DNA of 64,000 nt from Bacillus sp. 1NLA3E (GCF_000242895.2 NC_021171.1:4498001-4562000), one strand, 5' to 3'. Numbered from the stretch's first letter, positions 52,795 to 61,327 are shown. Numbers and translations are program-made. The notes: a model not told the origin generated them from the letters alone.

Positions 52795-54069
52795 CTATTT
52801 TGCAAGTTTTTCCTGTAAAATTTTCATTGCTTCTTCAGATGTTAAATTTCCCAATAATGTAGAAGCAACTGTATTAGGCCAATCAGTATTGATCCATTCT
52901 GTTGTTGTATCTCGAATTGGTAAAATCCCTGCATATGGCATTCCTGCAATTGAAGCTTTCATAAATTTATCATTTTGGAAATAATCCATTGCTTGTACAG
53001 TTTTACTTACTGGAACATTCCCTGTGGCTTCATTCCAATCTACTTGTCCTTTTCCTGTAGCTAAATATGAAACCCATTCAAATGCAGCTTCTTTATTTTT
53101 ACTTGATTCAAATATTACATTTTCTGTATCGCCCATTGATGTCCATTGGCCATCACCTTTAGGGAAAGCAAATGCTGATACATCGTCTCCGAGTGATTCT
53201 ACCATTCCTTTTGATGAACCTGTATGGTGAATTGTCATAGCGGTTTTTCCTGATTTGAAGTTTGAAATGATTTCGTTGAATCCATCAGTTGTTGCTGTTG
53301 GTGGAACATAACCCTTTTTATATAAATCCACAAAATCCTGCATACCCTTTATTGATTCTTTACTATTTAAGTGATCGAAATCCCCACCTCGTCCATAGAT
53401 GAAACTTCCCCAAGGCTCTTGACCACCTTTAGCACCTCTCATACCAAATCCATATACATCGGTCTTTCCATCACCATTAGTATCCATCGTGGTTTTTTTT
53501 ATGGCTGTTAAAAATTCTTTGTATGTTTTTGGTACTTCAATTCCTGCTTTCTCAAATATTGAAGGACGGTAATAAACATATAATACTTGTGTATTCCATG
53601 GCATTACATAAACGCTGTCAGTACCGCTTGCTTGTTTCATAATGTTATAGATATTTTCATCAATATCATCTTTATCCTTCCAGTCGGAAATGAAATCATC
53701 TAAATTAGCAAGCAACTTATTGGCTTTAAATAGTGGTGTTGATGTTAATTTAAAAGTTGCTACATCCGGTCCACCGCCACCCATTGCTGCAGTAAATAAC
53801 GATTCACTATACGCTCCGCCATCCCAAGGATATTCTTCTCCAACGACTGTAATTCCTTTGCCATTTGTGCTATTAAAATCTTTAATAATATTTTGCATAA
53901 CCTTAGAGTATTCTGGATTATCAGCCCAATACCAGTATTTAAGTGTGACGGCTTCCGCTTCTGATTTTTTAGTATCCTTTTTAGTAGATTTGGCTGCTTC
54001 TTTGGAATTACAAGCTATCAAACTAAAACTTAAGACTACCAAAAGTAAAACTATAAACATTTTTTTCAT
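52795..54069 (-). CDS. Extracellular sugar-binding lipoprotein of an ABC importer
   Basis: 424 aa from ATG 54069. An earlier in-frame ATG (54087) is rejected because its codons 2-3 are the AGGAGG ribosome site itself. Lipoprotein signal MKKMFIVLLLVVLSFSLIAC, then a Lys/Ala/Glu-rich linker and a family-1 solute-binding fold (VTLKYWYWADNPEYSKVMQN, TNGDGKTDVYGFGMRGAKGG, AAFEWVSYLATGKGQ). Binds the imported sugar outside the membrane. Ligand unknown. First gene of the importer/transketolase operon; a cre-like box lies ~120 nt upstream. Confidence 0.92.
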   Translation of the reverse strand: MKKMFIVLLLVVLSFSLIACNSKEAAKSTKKDTKKSEAEAVTLKYWYWADNPEYSKVMQNIIKDFNSTNGKGITVVGEEYPWDGGAYSESLFTAAMGGGGPDVATFKLTSTPLFKANKLLANLDDFISDWKDKDDIDENIYNIMKQASGTDSVYVMPWNTQVLYVYYRPSIFEKAGIEVPKTYKEFLTAIKKTTMDTNGDGKTDVYGFGMRGAKGGQEPWGSFIYGRGGDFDHLNSKESIKGMQDFVDLYKKGYVPPTATTDGFNEIISNFKSGKTAMTIHHTGSSKGMVESLGDDVSAFAFPKGDGQWTSMGDTENVIFESSKNKEAAFEWVSYLATGKGQVDWNEATGNVPVSKTVQAMDYFQNDKFMKASIAGMPYAGILPIRDTTTEWINTDWPNTVASTLLGNLTSEEAMKILQEKLAK

Positions 54070-54184
54070 CCTATTATTCCTCCTCATATAGATGGCTAAT
54101 AAATCTAAAAATAGAGATTAAATAATTATAAAAATGTCTAATTTATCTTATGTAGTTTTCTCAGGTGAAAGAAATCGGCAGGAG

Positions 54185-54199
54185 TGGCAAGCGCTTACA
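54185..54199. promoter_or_regulatory. Candidate cre site (CcpA) before the sugar importer operon
   Basis: TGGCAAGCGCTTACA; bases 54186-54199 match the palindromic TGTAAGCGCTTACA form of the catabolite-responsive element at 12 of 14 positions. It is about 115-130 nt upstream of the binding-protein start. Fits repression of a sugar operon by CcpA. Confidence 0.65.
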
Positions 54200-54299
54200 T
54201 TTATCTCTTTTTACAAAATGCATGATATTAGTAAGTCTTCTATGCTGTAGGGTAGAGTGGAGTAGGGTGGGGTATGCAATCATACCCACTGGCAAAAAA

Positions 54300-54956
54300 T
54301 TAATAACCATAAACGTCATCTAAAGTTTGTCTTATATGCTTTTCTGACTCATATCTAGCAGCCAGAAAATCTTTATCTTTTATTGCTTTAAAAATATTCA
54401 AATGGCTCTGAAATGCTCTTCGGAAACTTTCTATGTTATTTACCGTTTCTCCATAGCCTTTCATTATTGACTCATTGATTATCGGAATGACCCGATACAA
54501 AACATCATTACCTGTGGCTTTTGCAATTAATTTATGGAACTCTAAATCTAATTCTGCACTATTTTTATCATGATAATTAAGTTCTTTCATTTTATTAATG
54601 ACATCTTGCAAATCTTTTACATCAGAATCATTTGCCCTTTGAGCTGCCAATAGAGTTATTGGTGGTTCAATTAACAGCCTAGCTTCTAGAAGGTTTTTTA
54701 GTAAGGTTTTTTGATTAACAAAAGTTAATCCTAAAGGATCTCCAATCATCCCTGTTTCTTTACTAACAAAAGTCCCTCTTCCCTGTTGAATTTCGATGAT
54801 GTTTTCAGCCTTCAAAATTTTCATTGCTTCCCTAATTGTTGTTCTGCTTACTTTAAATAATTCGATTAACTCACTTTCACTTGGCAATTTATCTCCGGGT
54901 TTCATGCCATTTTTAATAATGATATCCCGAACTTTTTCTGCTGTGAGAAAGGACAA
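54300..54956 (-). CDS. FadR-subfamily GntR transcriptional regulator
   Basis: 218 aa from TTG 54956. N-terminal wHTH of the GntR type (EKVRDIIIKNGMKPGDKLPSESELIELFKVSRTTIREAMKILKAENIIEIQQGRGTFV) and an FCD effector domain (LLEARLLIEPPITLLAAQRA, ELDLEFHKLIAKATGN, HLNIFKAIKDKDFLAARYESEKHI) with the metal-binding Asp and His residues. The best ribosome site (AAAGGGG, 54980-54986) lies too far from the TTG but 5-8 nt from two in-frame ATT codons (54974, 54971), so the protein may start there. Likely repressor of the importer/transketolase operon; transcribed separately in the same direction. Confidence 0.88.
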   Translation of the reverse strand: MSFLTAEKVRDIIIKNGMKPGDKLPSESELIELFKVSRTTIREAMKILKAENIIEIQQGRGTFVSKETGMIGDPLGLTFVNQKTLLKNLLEARLLIEPPITLLAAQRANDSDVKDLQDVINKMKELNYHDKNSAELDLEFHKLIAKATGNDVLYRVIPIINESIMKGYGETVNNIESFRRAFQSHLNIFKAIKDKDFLAARYESEKHIRQTLDDVYGY

Positions 54957-55044
54957 TTCTTTGTTTTGAATAATTCTATCCCCTTTCTAATTGAAAAATA
55001 ATGGAACTTTAAAGCCTGTTGTTTAATTCTGATTCTTTAAAATT

Positions 55045-55073
55045 ATATTAGCATACATCATACCAGTTAACAA
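55045..55073 (-). promoter_or_regulatory. Promoter of the GntR regulator gene
   Basis: Minus strand TTGTTA (55073-55068), 17-nt spacer, TAATAT (55050-55045). The spacer holds TGGTATGATGTATGC, which could be a GntR-type operator, but no clear second copy was found. Confidence 0.5.
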
Positions 55074-55079
55074 TATCTT

Positions 55080-55341
55080 ATCAAGAAAATGTAATTTTTT
55101 TGTAGATATTGAGTTATTTTTGCCGTTTCTTGTAAATTTCATTAAAATTCATCATATGTTTGTTATCCTAAATACAAATTTTTCGCTTTATCTAAGTTGG
55201 TGATTAATAAGGAAATTTGTTTATTTATTGGGAATAATATGATACGGAAATAACTATTTGAGAATAAACACGAGTATCCCCTCCTTACTTTTGAGTGCTC
55301 CTTAACACTTTTGATGAGATTACTATTTATATTATTTTAGA
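55080..55341. other. Gene-free AT-rich stretch
   Basis: No coding frame, repeat or structure that I can support between the GntR promoter and the palindrome at 55342. Confidence 0.5.
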
Positions 55342-55378
55342 AAAATTTTGAATTTTCTGCAGGAATATTCAAAATTTT
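55342..55378. repeat. Long A/T palindrome before the small membrane protein gene
   Basis: AAAATTTTGAATTTTC (55342-55357) mirrors GGAATATTCAAAATTTT (55362-55378) with one mismatch. It lies 39 nt upstream of the start at 55417, in a position to be a regulator binding site or a hairpin in the leader. Confidence 0.55.
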
Positions 55379-55416
55379 CCCGAAATAATTAAGTATGCAG
55401 GAAGGGAGCGTTTTAA

Positions 55417-55716
55417 TTGAATAGTTTACTATTGATTACTTTTTTATCACTACTCTTGCTCTTCTTTAGTTTTTTACTAATTTTCTCGAAAATGGAGCGG
55501 AAAACGACAATTAGGTTGATTTCGTTATTTATTGTATATATCTGTATGGCATTCCCTGTCCTTTACACGGTTTACCATGAATGGAAAAGTCCTTCCCTAA
55601 CTACAAACATTGGACTTGGAATGTCTTTCTTATTTACATGGATACTAACAGCGATTATTTTTATTTTTTCGATATTCTTCCGTTTTAAAGAAGAAGACGA
55701 TATTTATTCGTTGTAG
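55417..55716 (+). CDS. Small integral membrane protein, unknown function
   Basis: 99 aa; TTG start 55417 with GGGAG ~9 nt upstream. Three membrane helices: LLLITFLSLLLLFFSFLLIF (residues 4-23), LISLFIVYICMAFPVLYTVY (34-53) and IGLGMSFLFTWILTAIIFIF (65-84), then a charged tail FRFKEEDDIYSL. No family recognised. Stand-alone gene, followed by an interspersed repeat and then a terminator. Confidence 0.7.
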   Translation: MNSLLLITFLSLLLLFFSFLLIFSKMERKTTIRLISLFIVYICMAFPVLYTVYHEWKSPSLTTNIGLGMSFLFTWILTAIIFIFSIFFRFKEEDDIYSL

Positions 55717-55720
55717 ATAG

Positions 55721-55860
55721 AAAAGCGGAAGCGCCCGGTTAGCGCACGACAGGACTGGAGCACACTGACTGAGATAAAGGAAACACGGAGAGCACAGCGA
55801 TCCGATGTTGACTCAATCGTTGCGGAGGTGGGTGAAGTACACTAGGCGCTGGAGCTAGAC
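55721..55860. repeat. Bacillaceae interspersed repeat, second family (AAAAGCGGAAGCGCC...GGCGCTGGAGCTAGAC)
   Basis: 140 nt starting AAAAGCGGAAGCGCC and ending GGCGCTGGAGCTAGAC, with the inverted GGAAGCGCC/GGCGCT ends typical of this family. A fragment of its left end (AAAAGCGGATGCGCC) recurs at 56217-56231. Non-coding. Confidence 0.7.
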
Positions 55861-55924
55861 ATGTGAAGCAGTGCGCAAGGCCCTAAAAAAGACCTTGGTC
55901 AAGACATCAATGTTTCTATAACTA

Positions 55925-55953
55925 CCCCGCTGGTTTTGACTGAGCGGGTTTTT
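55925..55953 (+). terminator. Rho-independent terminator
   Basis: CCCGCT (55926-55931) / AGCGGG (55943-55948), 11-nt loop, then TTTTT. Probably ends transcription from the small membrane protein gene, with the repeat in between. Confidence 0.7.
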
Positions 55954-56125
55954 GGTTTGGATTTTTGGCAACAATAGATGAGGTTTGATTGAGATGCAAA
56001 GAGATCGGTTGGCGAAGGTGATTGGGAAGGCATCCATCACTTCCGCTTCCCCCGTCTTTTCCTCCCCTTTTTTTGGTATAATAAAAGAATATGGATTTTT
56101 AACAGAAGGTTATGATAAAACTCAT

Positions 56126-56231
56126 TGTTGATTTTGCAACCAAGTTGATCTTCGCTGCAGGTGCGGGAGCATCCTGGAGCGGAAATCACCATTCTAATTT
56201 TACATTGCCTAAAAGAAAAGCGGATGCGCCT
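56126..56231. repeat. Decayed interspersed repeats before the SWIM gene
   Basis: 56126-56195 keeps the ends TTGTTGATTT and GGAGCGGAAATCACCATTC of the GC-rich family with a shortened core. It is followed by a left-end fragment of the second family (56217-56231). Between 55954 and 56304 I see no other element. Confidence 0.5.
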
Positions 56232-56304
56232 TTGCTGCTTGCGCTAAACATTAATCGAAGTTCTAAAAAGTATACTTTTTCACTTTATAAAGGGGTTGTT
56301 TGTA

Positions 56305-57930
56305 GTGGCGCCCATTACAGAATATAATGCAGAACTATTGGAGTTTGCCTCTCGAAATATGAAAGGACTGTTAAGGCCTGAACGTGACGAAGACGCGAAG
56401 CTTGTTCAAAAGGGGCTGATGTTGTATCGCCAAGGCCTTGTCTATCAGCTGCGATTTGACGGGGATATAGTAGCAGCTGGGGTTCAGGATGTCACACCGG
56501 TTCAGGTGAAGCTTGATTTGAGCTTTCTTGAGACGAGTCAATGCTCTTGTCCAGAAGAAGGCTTTTGTCGGCACCAGTTGGCGGTGTTTTTTCATGCCCT
56601 CTCTCAGGTTGCCAGTGTCGCGACTTGGGTCGAGGACTGGCGTCAGCCGATAAAAGCGAAGACGGCAGCAACGAATTGGGGACTGCAAACAGCGCGTGAT
56701 TTATTAAAGGCATCGAAAAAGCCGGAAGCCAATTATCAGGATTGGAGCGAAACTTTTTTAGATAGCTTTCAGAGGATGATGGTCGGAAATGGCCAGCCCA
56801 ATCCGTACGTCGTCCCTGAATTGTTTCGGGTTTATTGGCGCCGGATTAAGGCTGATTCTCCAATTGAAACCGAATGGCGAACCTTGTATGAATTAATTGC
56901 CAATATGCATTCGTTTATGTTGTTGGCAGATCTTAGCGAGGAATTTGGTCATACCGATACAATGGTGGATCGTTATTATCGCCATTTATTTCATGGAATG
57001 ATTGAGGATATCGAAAAGGCAATCGCCCGGCTGTCGATCACGTCGATGCCGTTTGCCTTTGATGGTTTTATCGAAAAATTAAAAGATGACGCTAGTGGCT
57101 TATTAGAGGTCTCGGATGGACTCGCCTACGAGGGCATCCATTTATACCGCTTGCTGTGGAGCCAATTGTTTAAGAAGTCGCCGTGGCACCTTTCAGAACG
57201 AGAACGGCTTGAGGAATTAGCGATGCGGAACCCGGATTATCTGCCAGTGCAGGTCGGATTGATTCATCAGGACATTTTAGCCAAAAAGGATGACGAGGGG
57301 CTGGAATTATTAGCGAACCTGGAGATGATTGGGGTCCCTTATATGCTGTATTGGCTGGAGCAGTTTACGTTTCAAAAGGAGTGGAAACGGATTGGTCCGT
57401 TTATTGACCTGTTCGTTTCACGGTTGAATGGGTATCTGCGGGGTCTTCATAGCTATGATGCCTGTATTGATTTTACCGGGATGGCTTTAGACCTTGTCGT
57501 GCCCTATTGTGAAGAGGTGGACCGAGCCGATTTGCTTGAACGCACGCTTGTTCAGAGTCTTCCTTACAGTTTTCGGGTCTATGATACTTTTTTATTTAAG
57601 CAACGAGGCTTTGAAAAGTGGGTTGAGCTCCAGGCTTTTATCGGCGCTGAACTTCCCTATTTAGAAAAAGAAAGGGTTAAAGAGGTGCAAAAGCAGGATC
57701 CAGGTGCGCTTCTGCCCCTTTATCATCAAGCGATTGCCGACAATATTGAGTTGAAAAATCGGGCTAGTTATCGGGAGGCCGTGAAGCTATTGAAGAAGCT
57801 GCGGACGATTTATAAAAAATTGGGGCGCCTTGCGGATTGGGAGAGGTTTTTGACTTTGTTGCTGATGCAAACGAAACGGTTGCGCGCTTTTCAAGAAGAA
57901 TGTAAAAGGGGTAAGTTGATCGATGCTTAA
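56305..57930 (+). CDS. ywqB: SWIM zinc-finger protein, YwqB-like
   Basis: 541 aa from GTG 56305, 9 nt after AGGGG; a TTG at 56296 touches that site and is rejected. The SWIM finger is CSC-x5-C-R-H (Cys80, Cys82, Cys88, His90) in SQCSCPEEGFCRHQLAVFFHAL. The rest is alpha-helical without further motifs. SWIM proteins are regularly encoded beside SNF2 helicases and are thought to bind DNA or assist the helicase. The helicase gene overlaps by 8 nt, so the two are made together. Confidence 0.9.
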   Translation: MAPITEYNAELLEFASRNMKGLLRPERDEDAKLVQKGLMLYRQGLVYQLRFDGDIVAAGVQDVTPVQVKLDLSFLETSQCSCPEEGFCRHQLAVFFHALSQVASVATWVEDWRQPIKAKTAATNWGLQTARDLLKASKKPEANYQDWSETFLDSFQRMMVGNGQPNPYVVPELFRVYWRRIKADSPIETEWRTLYELIANMHSFMLLADLSEEFGHTDTMVDRYYRHLFHGMIEDIEKAIARLSITSMPFAFDGFIEKLKDDASGLLEVSDGLAYEGIHLYRLLWSQLFKKSPWHLSERERLEELAMRNPDYLPVQVGLIHQDILAKKDDEGLELLANLEMIGVPYMLYWLEQFTFQKEWKRIGPFIDLFVSRLNGYLRGLHSYDACIDFTGMALDLVVPYCEEVDRADLLERTLVQSLPYSFRVYDTFLFKQRGFEKWVELQAFIGAELPYLEKERVKEVQKQDPGALLPLYHQAIADNIELKNRASYREAVKLLKKLRTIYKKLGRLADWERFLTLLLMQTKRLRAFQEECKRGKLIDA

Positions 57931-60874
57931 AACTAGATATTTAAAAATTCACCTTCTCCCTTTAGCTGGTAATCGGTATTTTTTAAAAGCGGAAAAAGAT
58001 GCGGGCGAGATTGTTCCAGTGAGTATTTGGAAAAATCTGCTCTTCTTTCGTCATGAGGAAAGTTTTTACGGGACGATGGCGGAAAAGGCTGTTGTCAGTG
58101 GTGTGGAAGGCGTGGTCTTGGATGGCTGGCAGCTGGTGACGCTGTTTGCGAAGGAGCCGTTCAATCGCTTTATTGATTGGGATTGGGACGATTTGTCGCA
58201 GGTTTGTTTGGCGGCGGCCCCGGCTATTCATGAATCTGTGGTTGAGAAGGATTGGCTCCCGGATTTTGCGGTGTGGGAGCATGAGCAGTTTCGCTGGGCG
58301 CTGCCTGAGCGGGTGTTGAGTGAGTTTGGTCCGGGGTTTTGGGAGCAGACTGTTGTGGTCGATGGTGATGAGAGTCGGGTTGGTGCTGGGGCTGGTGTTG
58401 GAGATGCTACGGATGTTGGCGGCAAGGATGCTGGTGTCGGAGTTGAGGATGCGGCGTTAGCTGATGATGGTGAGGCGGCAGTAATCCCTGTTCAGGGCTT
58501 TATTGGCGATTGGTTTAATGGAGCGCTCGATGCTTATTTGAATCAAAATGCGGAGATGAAGGCGGCGTTCGGGGAAAAGCTTTCGCATTTGCGGGATCAA
58601 GGTGTGTCGACGCAGGCACTGGCTGGCTTTTTCGATGAGGATAGTTGGTTGCAGTGGATTGGCTTGAAGGAAGATCCGACCCCATTTACGGTTGGAGTGC
58701 AATTAGAGGAACCGGTTGAGGCTGATCAAGAGTGGAATTTGAACGTCTTTTTGCGCGGGAAGGTTGCGGAGGAGCAGTTGTTTAGTGTTGACGATGAGGC
58801 TATGCCTGCTAGTTGGCGACCGTTTCTCGGGAAAGTGGCACTTGAGGAGGCGCGCTGGGTGGCTCTGTTTCCGTGGTTAGGTGTCGAAACCGAGACAGGG
58901 GTTCGTAGGGTTACTCGACGTTTATCAGAGAACGAAGCGTGGGAATTTTTGACGGAGGCTAGTGAAACGCTGGTGGCTTTAGGTGTGGAGATTTTGCTAC
59001 CGAGTTGGTGGCAGGCGATGAAAAATGCCAACTTAAAGGTGAAGGCACGCGTGAAGGGCAGCTCGAGTCACGGTCCGTCTTTCGTTGGCTTGCAGGCTTT
59101 GCTTGATTATGACTGGCGCTTCTCGATGAACGGTGTGGATTTGTCGGAATCGGAATTTCAACAGCTCGTTGATGAAAAGCGGCGGCTCGTGTTTGTGAAG
59201 GGACGTTGGATTAAGCTTGATCCGCAGTTCATTAAGCAGATCCAAGAGATGATGAAAAAGGCTGACAAACAAGGGCTTCATGTTCGAGATTTGTTGGAGC
59301 AGGAGTTACTTGCCGAAGAGGAAGCTCATGAAGATGAGCTCGAGAATCCAAAGGCGTTTGCCCGGATACAAATTGAATTGAACCGGCAATGGAAGTCGAT
59401 GATGAAACAGCTATCTGAGGTGAAGGAAATTCCGGAAGAGCCAGTACCGGCGAGTTTTCGTGGCGAGCTCCGTCCTTATCAGCAGCTGGGGATGAGCTGG
59501 TTATGGTTTTTGCGGAAGGCTGGTTTTGGGGCTTGTCTCGCTGATGATATGGGGCTCGGGAAAACGGTGCAACTGTTATCTTATTTACTTTTAGCAAAAG
59601 AAAGAGGCGAAGTCGGGCCGGCATTGATTATTTGCCCAACGTCGGTGCTCGGGAACTGGCAGAAGGAGATTGAGCGGTTTGCGCCCGGGGTAAAGGTGTA
59701 TCTTCATTATGGATCGAACCGGTTGAAGGGTGAGGCTTTTTCAAGTGCTGCTGCGGGGGCGGATATTGTGCTGTCTTCTTACGGGTTAACTCATCTCGAT
59801 TTGGAGGAGTTTGAATCGTTGACGTGGAGTTCGGTGGCGATTGATGAGGCGCAGAATATCAAGAATTCGGCGACGAAGCAATCGCGGGCGGTTCGGAAGT
59901 TGAAGGGGCACCATCATATTGCGTTGACGGGGACGCCGATGGAGAACCGCTTGAGTGAGCTATGGTCGATTTTCGATTTTTCCAATCATGGTTATTTGGG
60001 AAGCTTGGGGCAGTTTCAGAAGCGGTTTGTGGTGCCGATTGAAAAGGATGGCAAGAAGGAAAAGATTGAGAAGTTGCAGGCGCTGATTCGGCCGTTCTTG
60101 TTGCGGCGGACGAAGAAGGATCAAGATGTGGCGTTGAATTTGCCAGATAAGCTGGAGCAGAAGGAGTATTGCCCGCTGACGGCTGAGCAGGCCTCGTTGT
60201 ATGAGCAGTTGGTGCGGGATACGTTTGCGGAGATTGAGCAGCTGTCGGGGTTTGAACGCAAGGGTTTGATTCTGCAGATGCTTGGGAAGCTGAAGCAGCT
60301 TTGTAACCATCCGGCGTTGTATTTGAAGGAAGTGCATCCTCGAAGTTTGCTGGAGCGGTCGACGAAGCTAGAAAAGTTGAGCGAGTTGGTTGAAGCGGTG
60401 CTTGATGCGGGTGAAAGCTGCCTTATTTTTACCCAATATATCCATATGGGTGAGATCATCCGCGACCATTTGAAGAAAAAGTTTGCGGTGGAGGTGCCGT
60501 TTTTGAACGGGAGTGTGCCGAAGCTGCAGCGTGATCTGATGATTGGGCGGTTCCAGGATCGGGAGTTTCCGGTGTTCTTGTTGAGTTTGAAGGCTGGCGG
60601 GACGGGGCTGAATTTGACGGCTGCGAATCATGTGATTCATTATGACCGCTGGTGGAATCCGGCGGTGGAGAATCAGGCGACGGACCGGGCTTATCGGATT
60701 GGCCAGGATCGGTTTGTTCATGTGCACAAGTTGATTAGTACAGGGACGCTGGAGGAGAAGATTGACGCGATGCTGGAGAAGAAGCAGTCGCTGAATGATC
60801 AGATTATCCAGAGCGAGAATTGGATCACCGAGCTGTCAACTGGGGATCTGCAGGATCTGTTGAAGTTGGGGTAG
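57923..60874 (+). CDS. ywqA: SNF2-family DNA helicase/translocase, YwqA-like
   Basis: 983 aa. N-terminal ~500 residues include a bacterial SNF2-associated domain; the motor follows: motif I LADDMGLGKTVQL (Lys547), motif II DEAQ (641-644), motif III LTGTPMENR, motif IV LIFTQYIHMG, and motifs V/VI SLKAGGTGLNLTAANHVIHY, DRWWNPAVENQATDRAYRIG. Moves on double-stranded DNA; role in Bacillus unclear, possibly repair. Residues ~147-187 are an Asp/Gly/Ala/Val-rich low-complexity insert (GAGAGVGDATDVGG...), absent from the core fold. The 3' half is strikingly G-rich on the coding strand (many GGG, TTG, GCG codons) compared with the AT-rich window. Confidence 0.94.
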   Translation: MLKTRYLKIHLLPLAGNRYFLKAEKDAGEIVPVSIWKNLLFFRHEESFYGTMAEKAVVSGVEGVVLDGWQLVTLFAKEPFNRFIDWDWDDLSQVCLAAAPAIHESVVEKDWLPDFAVWEHEQFRWALPERVLSEFGPGFWEQTVVVDGDESRVGAGAGVGDATDVGGKDAGVGVEDAALADDGEAAVIPVQGFIGDWFNGALDAYLNQNAEMKAAFGEKLSHLRDQGVSTQALAGFFDEDSWLQWIGLKEDPTPFTVGVQLEEPVEADQEWNLNVFLRGKVAEEQLFSVDDEAMPASWRPFLGKVALEEARWVALFPWLGVETETGVRRVTRRLSENEAWEFLTEASETLVALGVEILLPSWWQAMKNANLKVKARVKGSSSHGPSFVGLQALLDYDWRFSMNGVDLSESEFQQLVDEKRRLVFVKGRWIKLDPQFIKQIQEMMKKADKQGLHVRDLLEQELLAEEEAHEDELENPKAFARIQIELNRQWKSMMKQLSEVKEIPEEPVPASFRGELRPYQQLGMSWLWFLRKAGFGACLADDMGLGKTVQLLSYLLLAKERGEVGPALIICPTSVLGNWQKEIERFAPGVKVYLHYGSNRLKGEAFSSAAAGADIVLSSYGLTHLDLEEFESLTWSSVAIDEAQNIKNSATKQSRAVRKLKGHHHIALTGTPMENRLSELWSIFDFSNHGYLGSLGQFQKRFVVPIEKDGKKEKIEKLQALIRPFLLRRTKKDQDVALNLPDKLEQKEYCPLTAEQASLYEQLVRDTFAEIEQLSGFERKGLILQMLGKLKQLCNHPALYLKEVHPRSLLERSTKLEKLSELVEAVLDAGESCLIFTQYIHMGEIIRDHLKKKFAVEVPFLNGSVPKLQRDLMIGRFQDREFPVFLLSLKAGGTGLNLTAANHVIHYDRWWNPAVENQATDRAYRIGQDRFVHVHKLISTGTLEEKIDAMLEKKQSLNDQIIQSENWITELSTGDLQDLLKLG

Positions 60875-60949
60875 ATGTTTATGAGTGTCGTTGGGGGTGC
60901 GGCGGGCTCGTGATGGGCTCGTGGTGGGCTTGTAGCGGGCGCACTTTAG

Positions 60950-60991
60950 CGCTGTACAGTGCAATTGGGTGCCTGACCCCCGGTGCGTTAA
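60950..60991. repeat. Short repeat CGCTGTACAGTGCAATTGGG with REP-like tail, copy 1
   Basis: Bases 60951-60970 (CGCTGTACAGTGCAATTGGG) recur exactly at 61290-61309. Here they continue TGCCTGACCCCCGGTGC, related to the GTGACAGGCACC words at 8394 and 12825; the second copy has CCCTGACTCACTGTGC. Confidence 0.65.
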
Positions 60992-61001
60992 TGTGGTAAA
61001 G

Positions 61002-61037
61002 GTGATTCGGTGAGTGGGGCCGAGTCGCCTTTTTTTG
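61002..61037 (+). terminator. Terminator of the ywqB-ywqA operon
   Basis: GGTGATTCGG (61002-61011) / CCGAGTCGCC (61021-61030) with one G-T pair, 9-nt loop, followed by seven T's. A degenerate copy is present at 62063-62097. Confidence 0.85.
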
Positions 61038-61101
61038 TGGGTTTTGGGTTTTTTCGGATGTTCTTGCTATTGCCTAGGGTTGTTAGGTGCTCTGTTACGG
61101 A

Positions 61102-61155
61102 TTTTTGGGGTGGGGTTTTAATAAAAATAGGTAATTTTGGGGACTGGGGATTGCA
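61102..61155. repeat. 54-bp direct repeat, left copy (flanks the TA module)
   Basis: Starts TTTTTGGGGTGGG, contains AAAAATAGGTAATTTT and ends GGGGATTGCA. The right copy is 62099-62152 with the same words in the same order (roughly 48 of 54 positions equal). The preceding terminator is duplicated too. Confidence 0.7.
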
Positions 61156-61164
61156 CTAGGAAAG

Positions 61165-61237
61165 TTTATCGACCGCTTTCGTGGTTTTATCGGCCGTTTT
61201 TCGGATTTTATCGACCGTTTTGGCATTTTTATCGGCC
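61165..61237. repeat. Tandem repeat of a ~20-nt unit (TTTATCGRCCG)
   Basis: TTTATCGACCG, TTTATCGGCCG, TTTATCGACCG and TTTATCGGCC begin at ~61165, 61185, 61207 and 61227. Units of 20-22 nt, alternating GACC and GGCC, with variable ends (CTTTCGTGG, TTTTTCGGA, TTTTGGCAT). No cas genes or spacers of CRISPR size. Confidence 0.7.
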
Positions 61238-61289
61238 AATCTCCAAAAATTACTAAATATTGCCCCAGCGTTTCCTATTTTCTCTTTAA

Positions 61290-61327
61290 CGCTGTACAGT
61301 GCAATTGGGCCCCTGACTCACTGTGCA
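61290..61327. repeat. Short repeat CGCTGTACAGTGCAATTGGG, copy 2
   Basis: Exact second copy of 60951-60970 followed by CCCTGACTCACTGTGC. The two copies are ~340 nt apart and bracket the terminator, the left 54-bp repeat and the TTTATCG tandem array. Confidence 0.65.

Noticed and set aside
48620-54956. Assignment as a sulfoquinovose sulfo-transketolase cluster
   Set aside because: Only the split transketolase fits; no sulfoquinovosidase, isomerase, sulfoacetaldehyde enzyme or sulfonate exporter is seen.
56112-56327. 71-codon plus-strand open frame before the SWIM gene
   Set aside because: It runs through decayed interspersed repeats, lacks a ribosome site and overlaps the real GTG start of the SWIM gene.
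58228-60727. Several minus-strand open frames of 65-130 codons within the SNF2 helicase gene
   Set aside because: They are complements of a GC-biased coding sequence with low-complexity Pro/Arg/Gln-rich translations and no start signals.
61165-61237. CRISPR array
   Set aside because: Units are only ~20-22 nt in total, with imperfect repeats and no spacers of 26-40 nt; no cas genes in the window.
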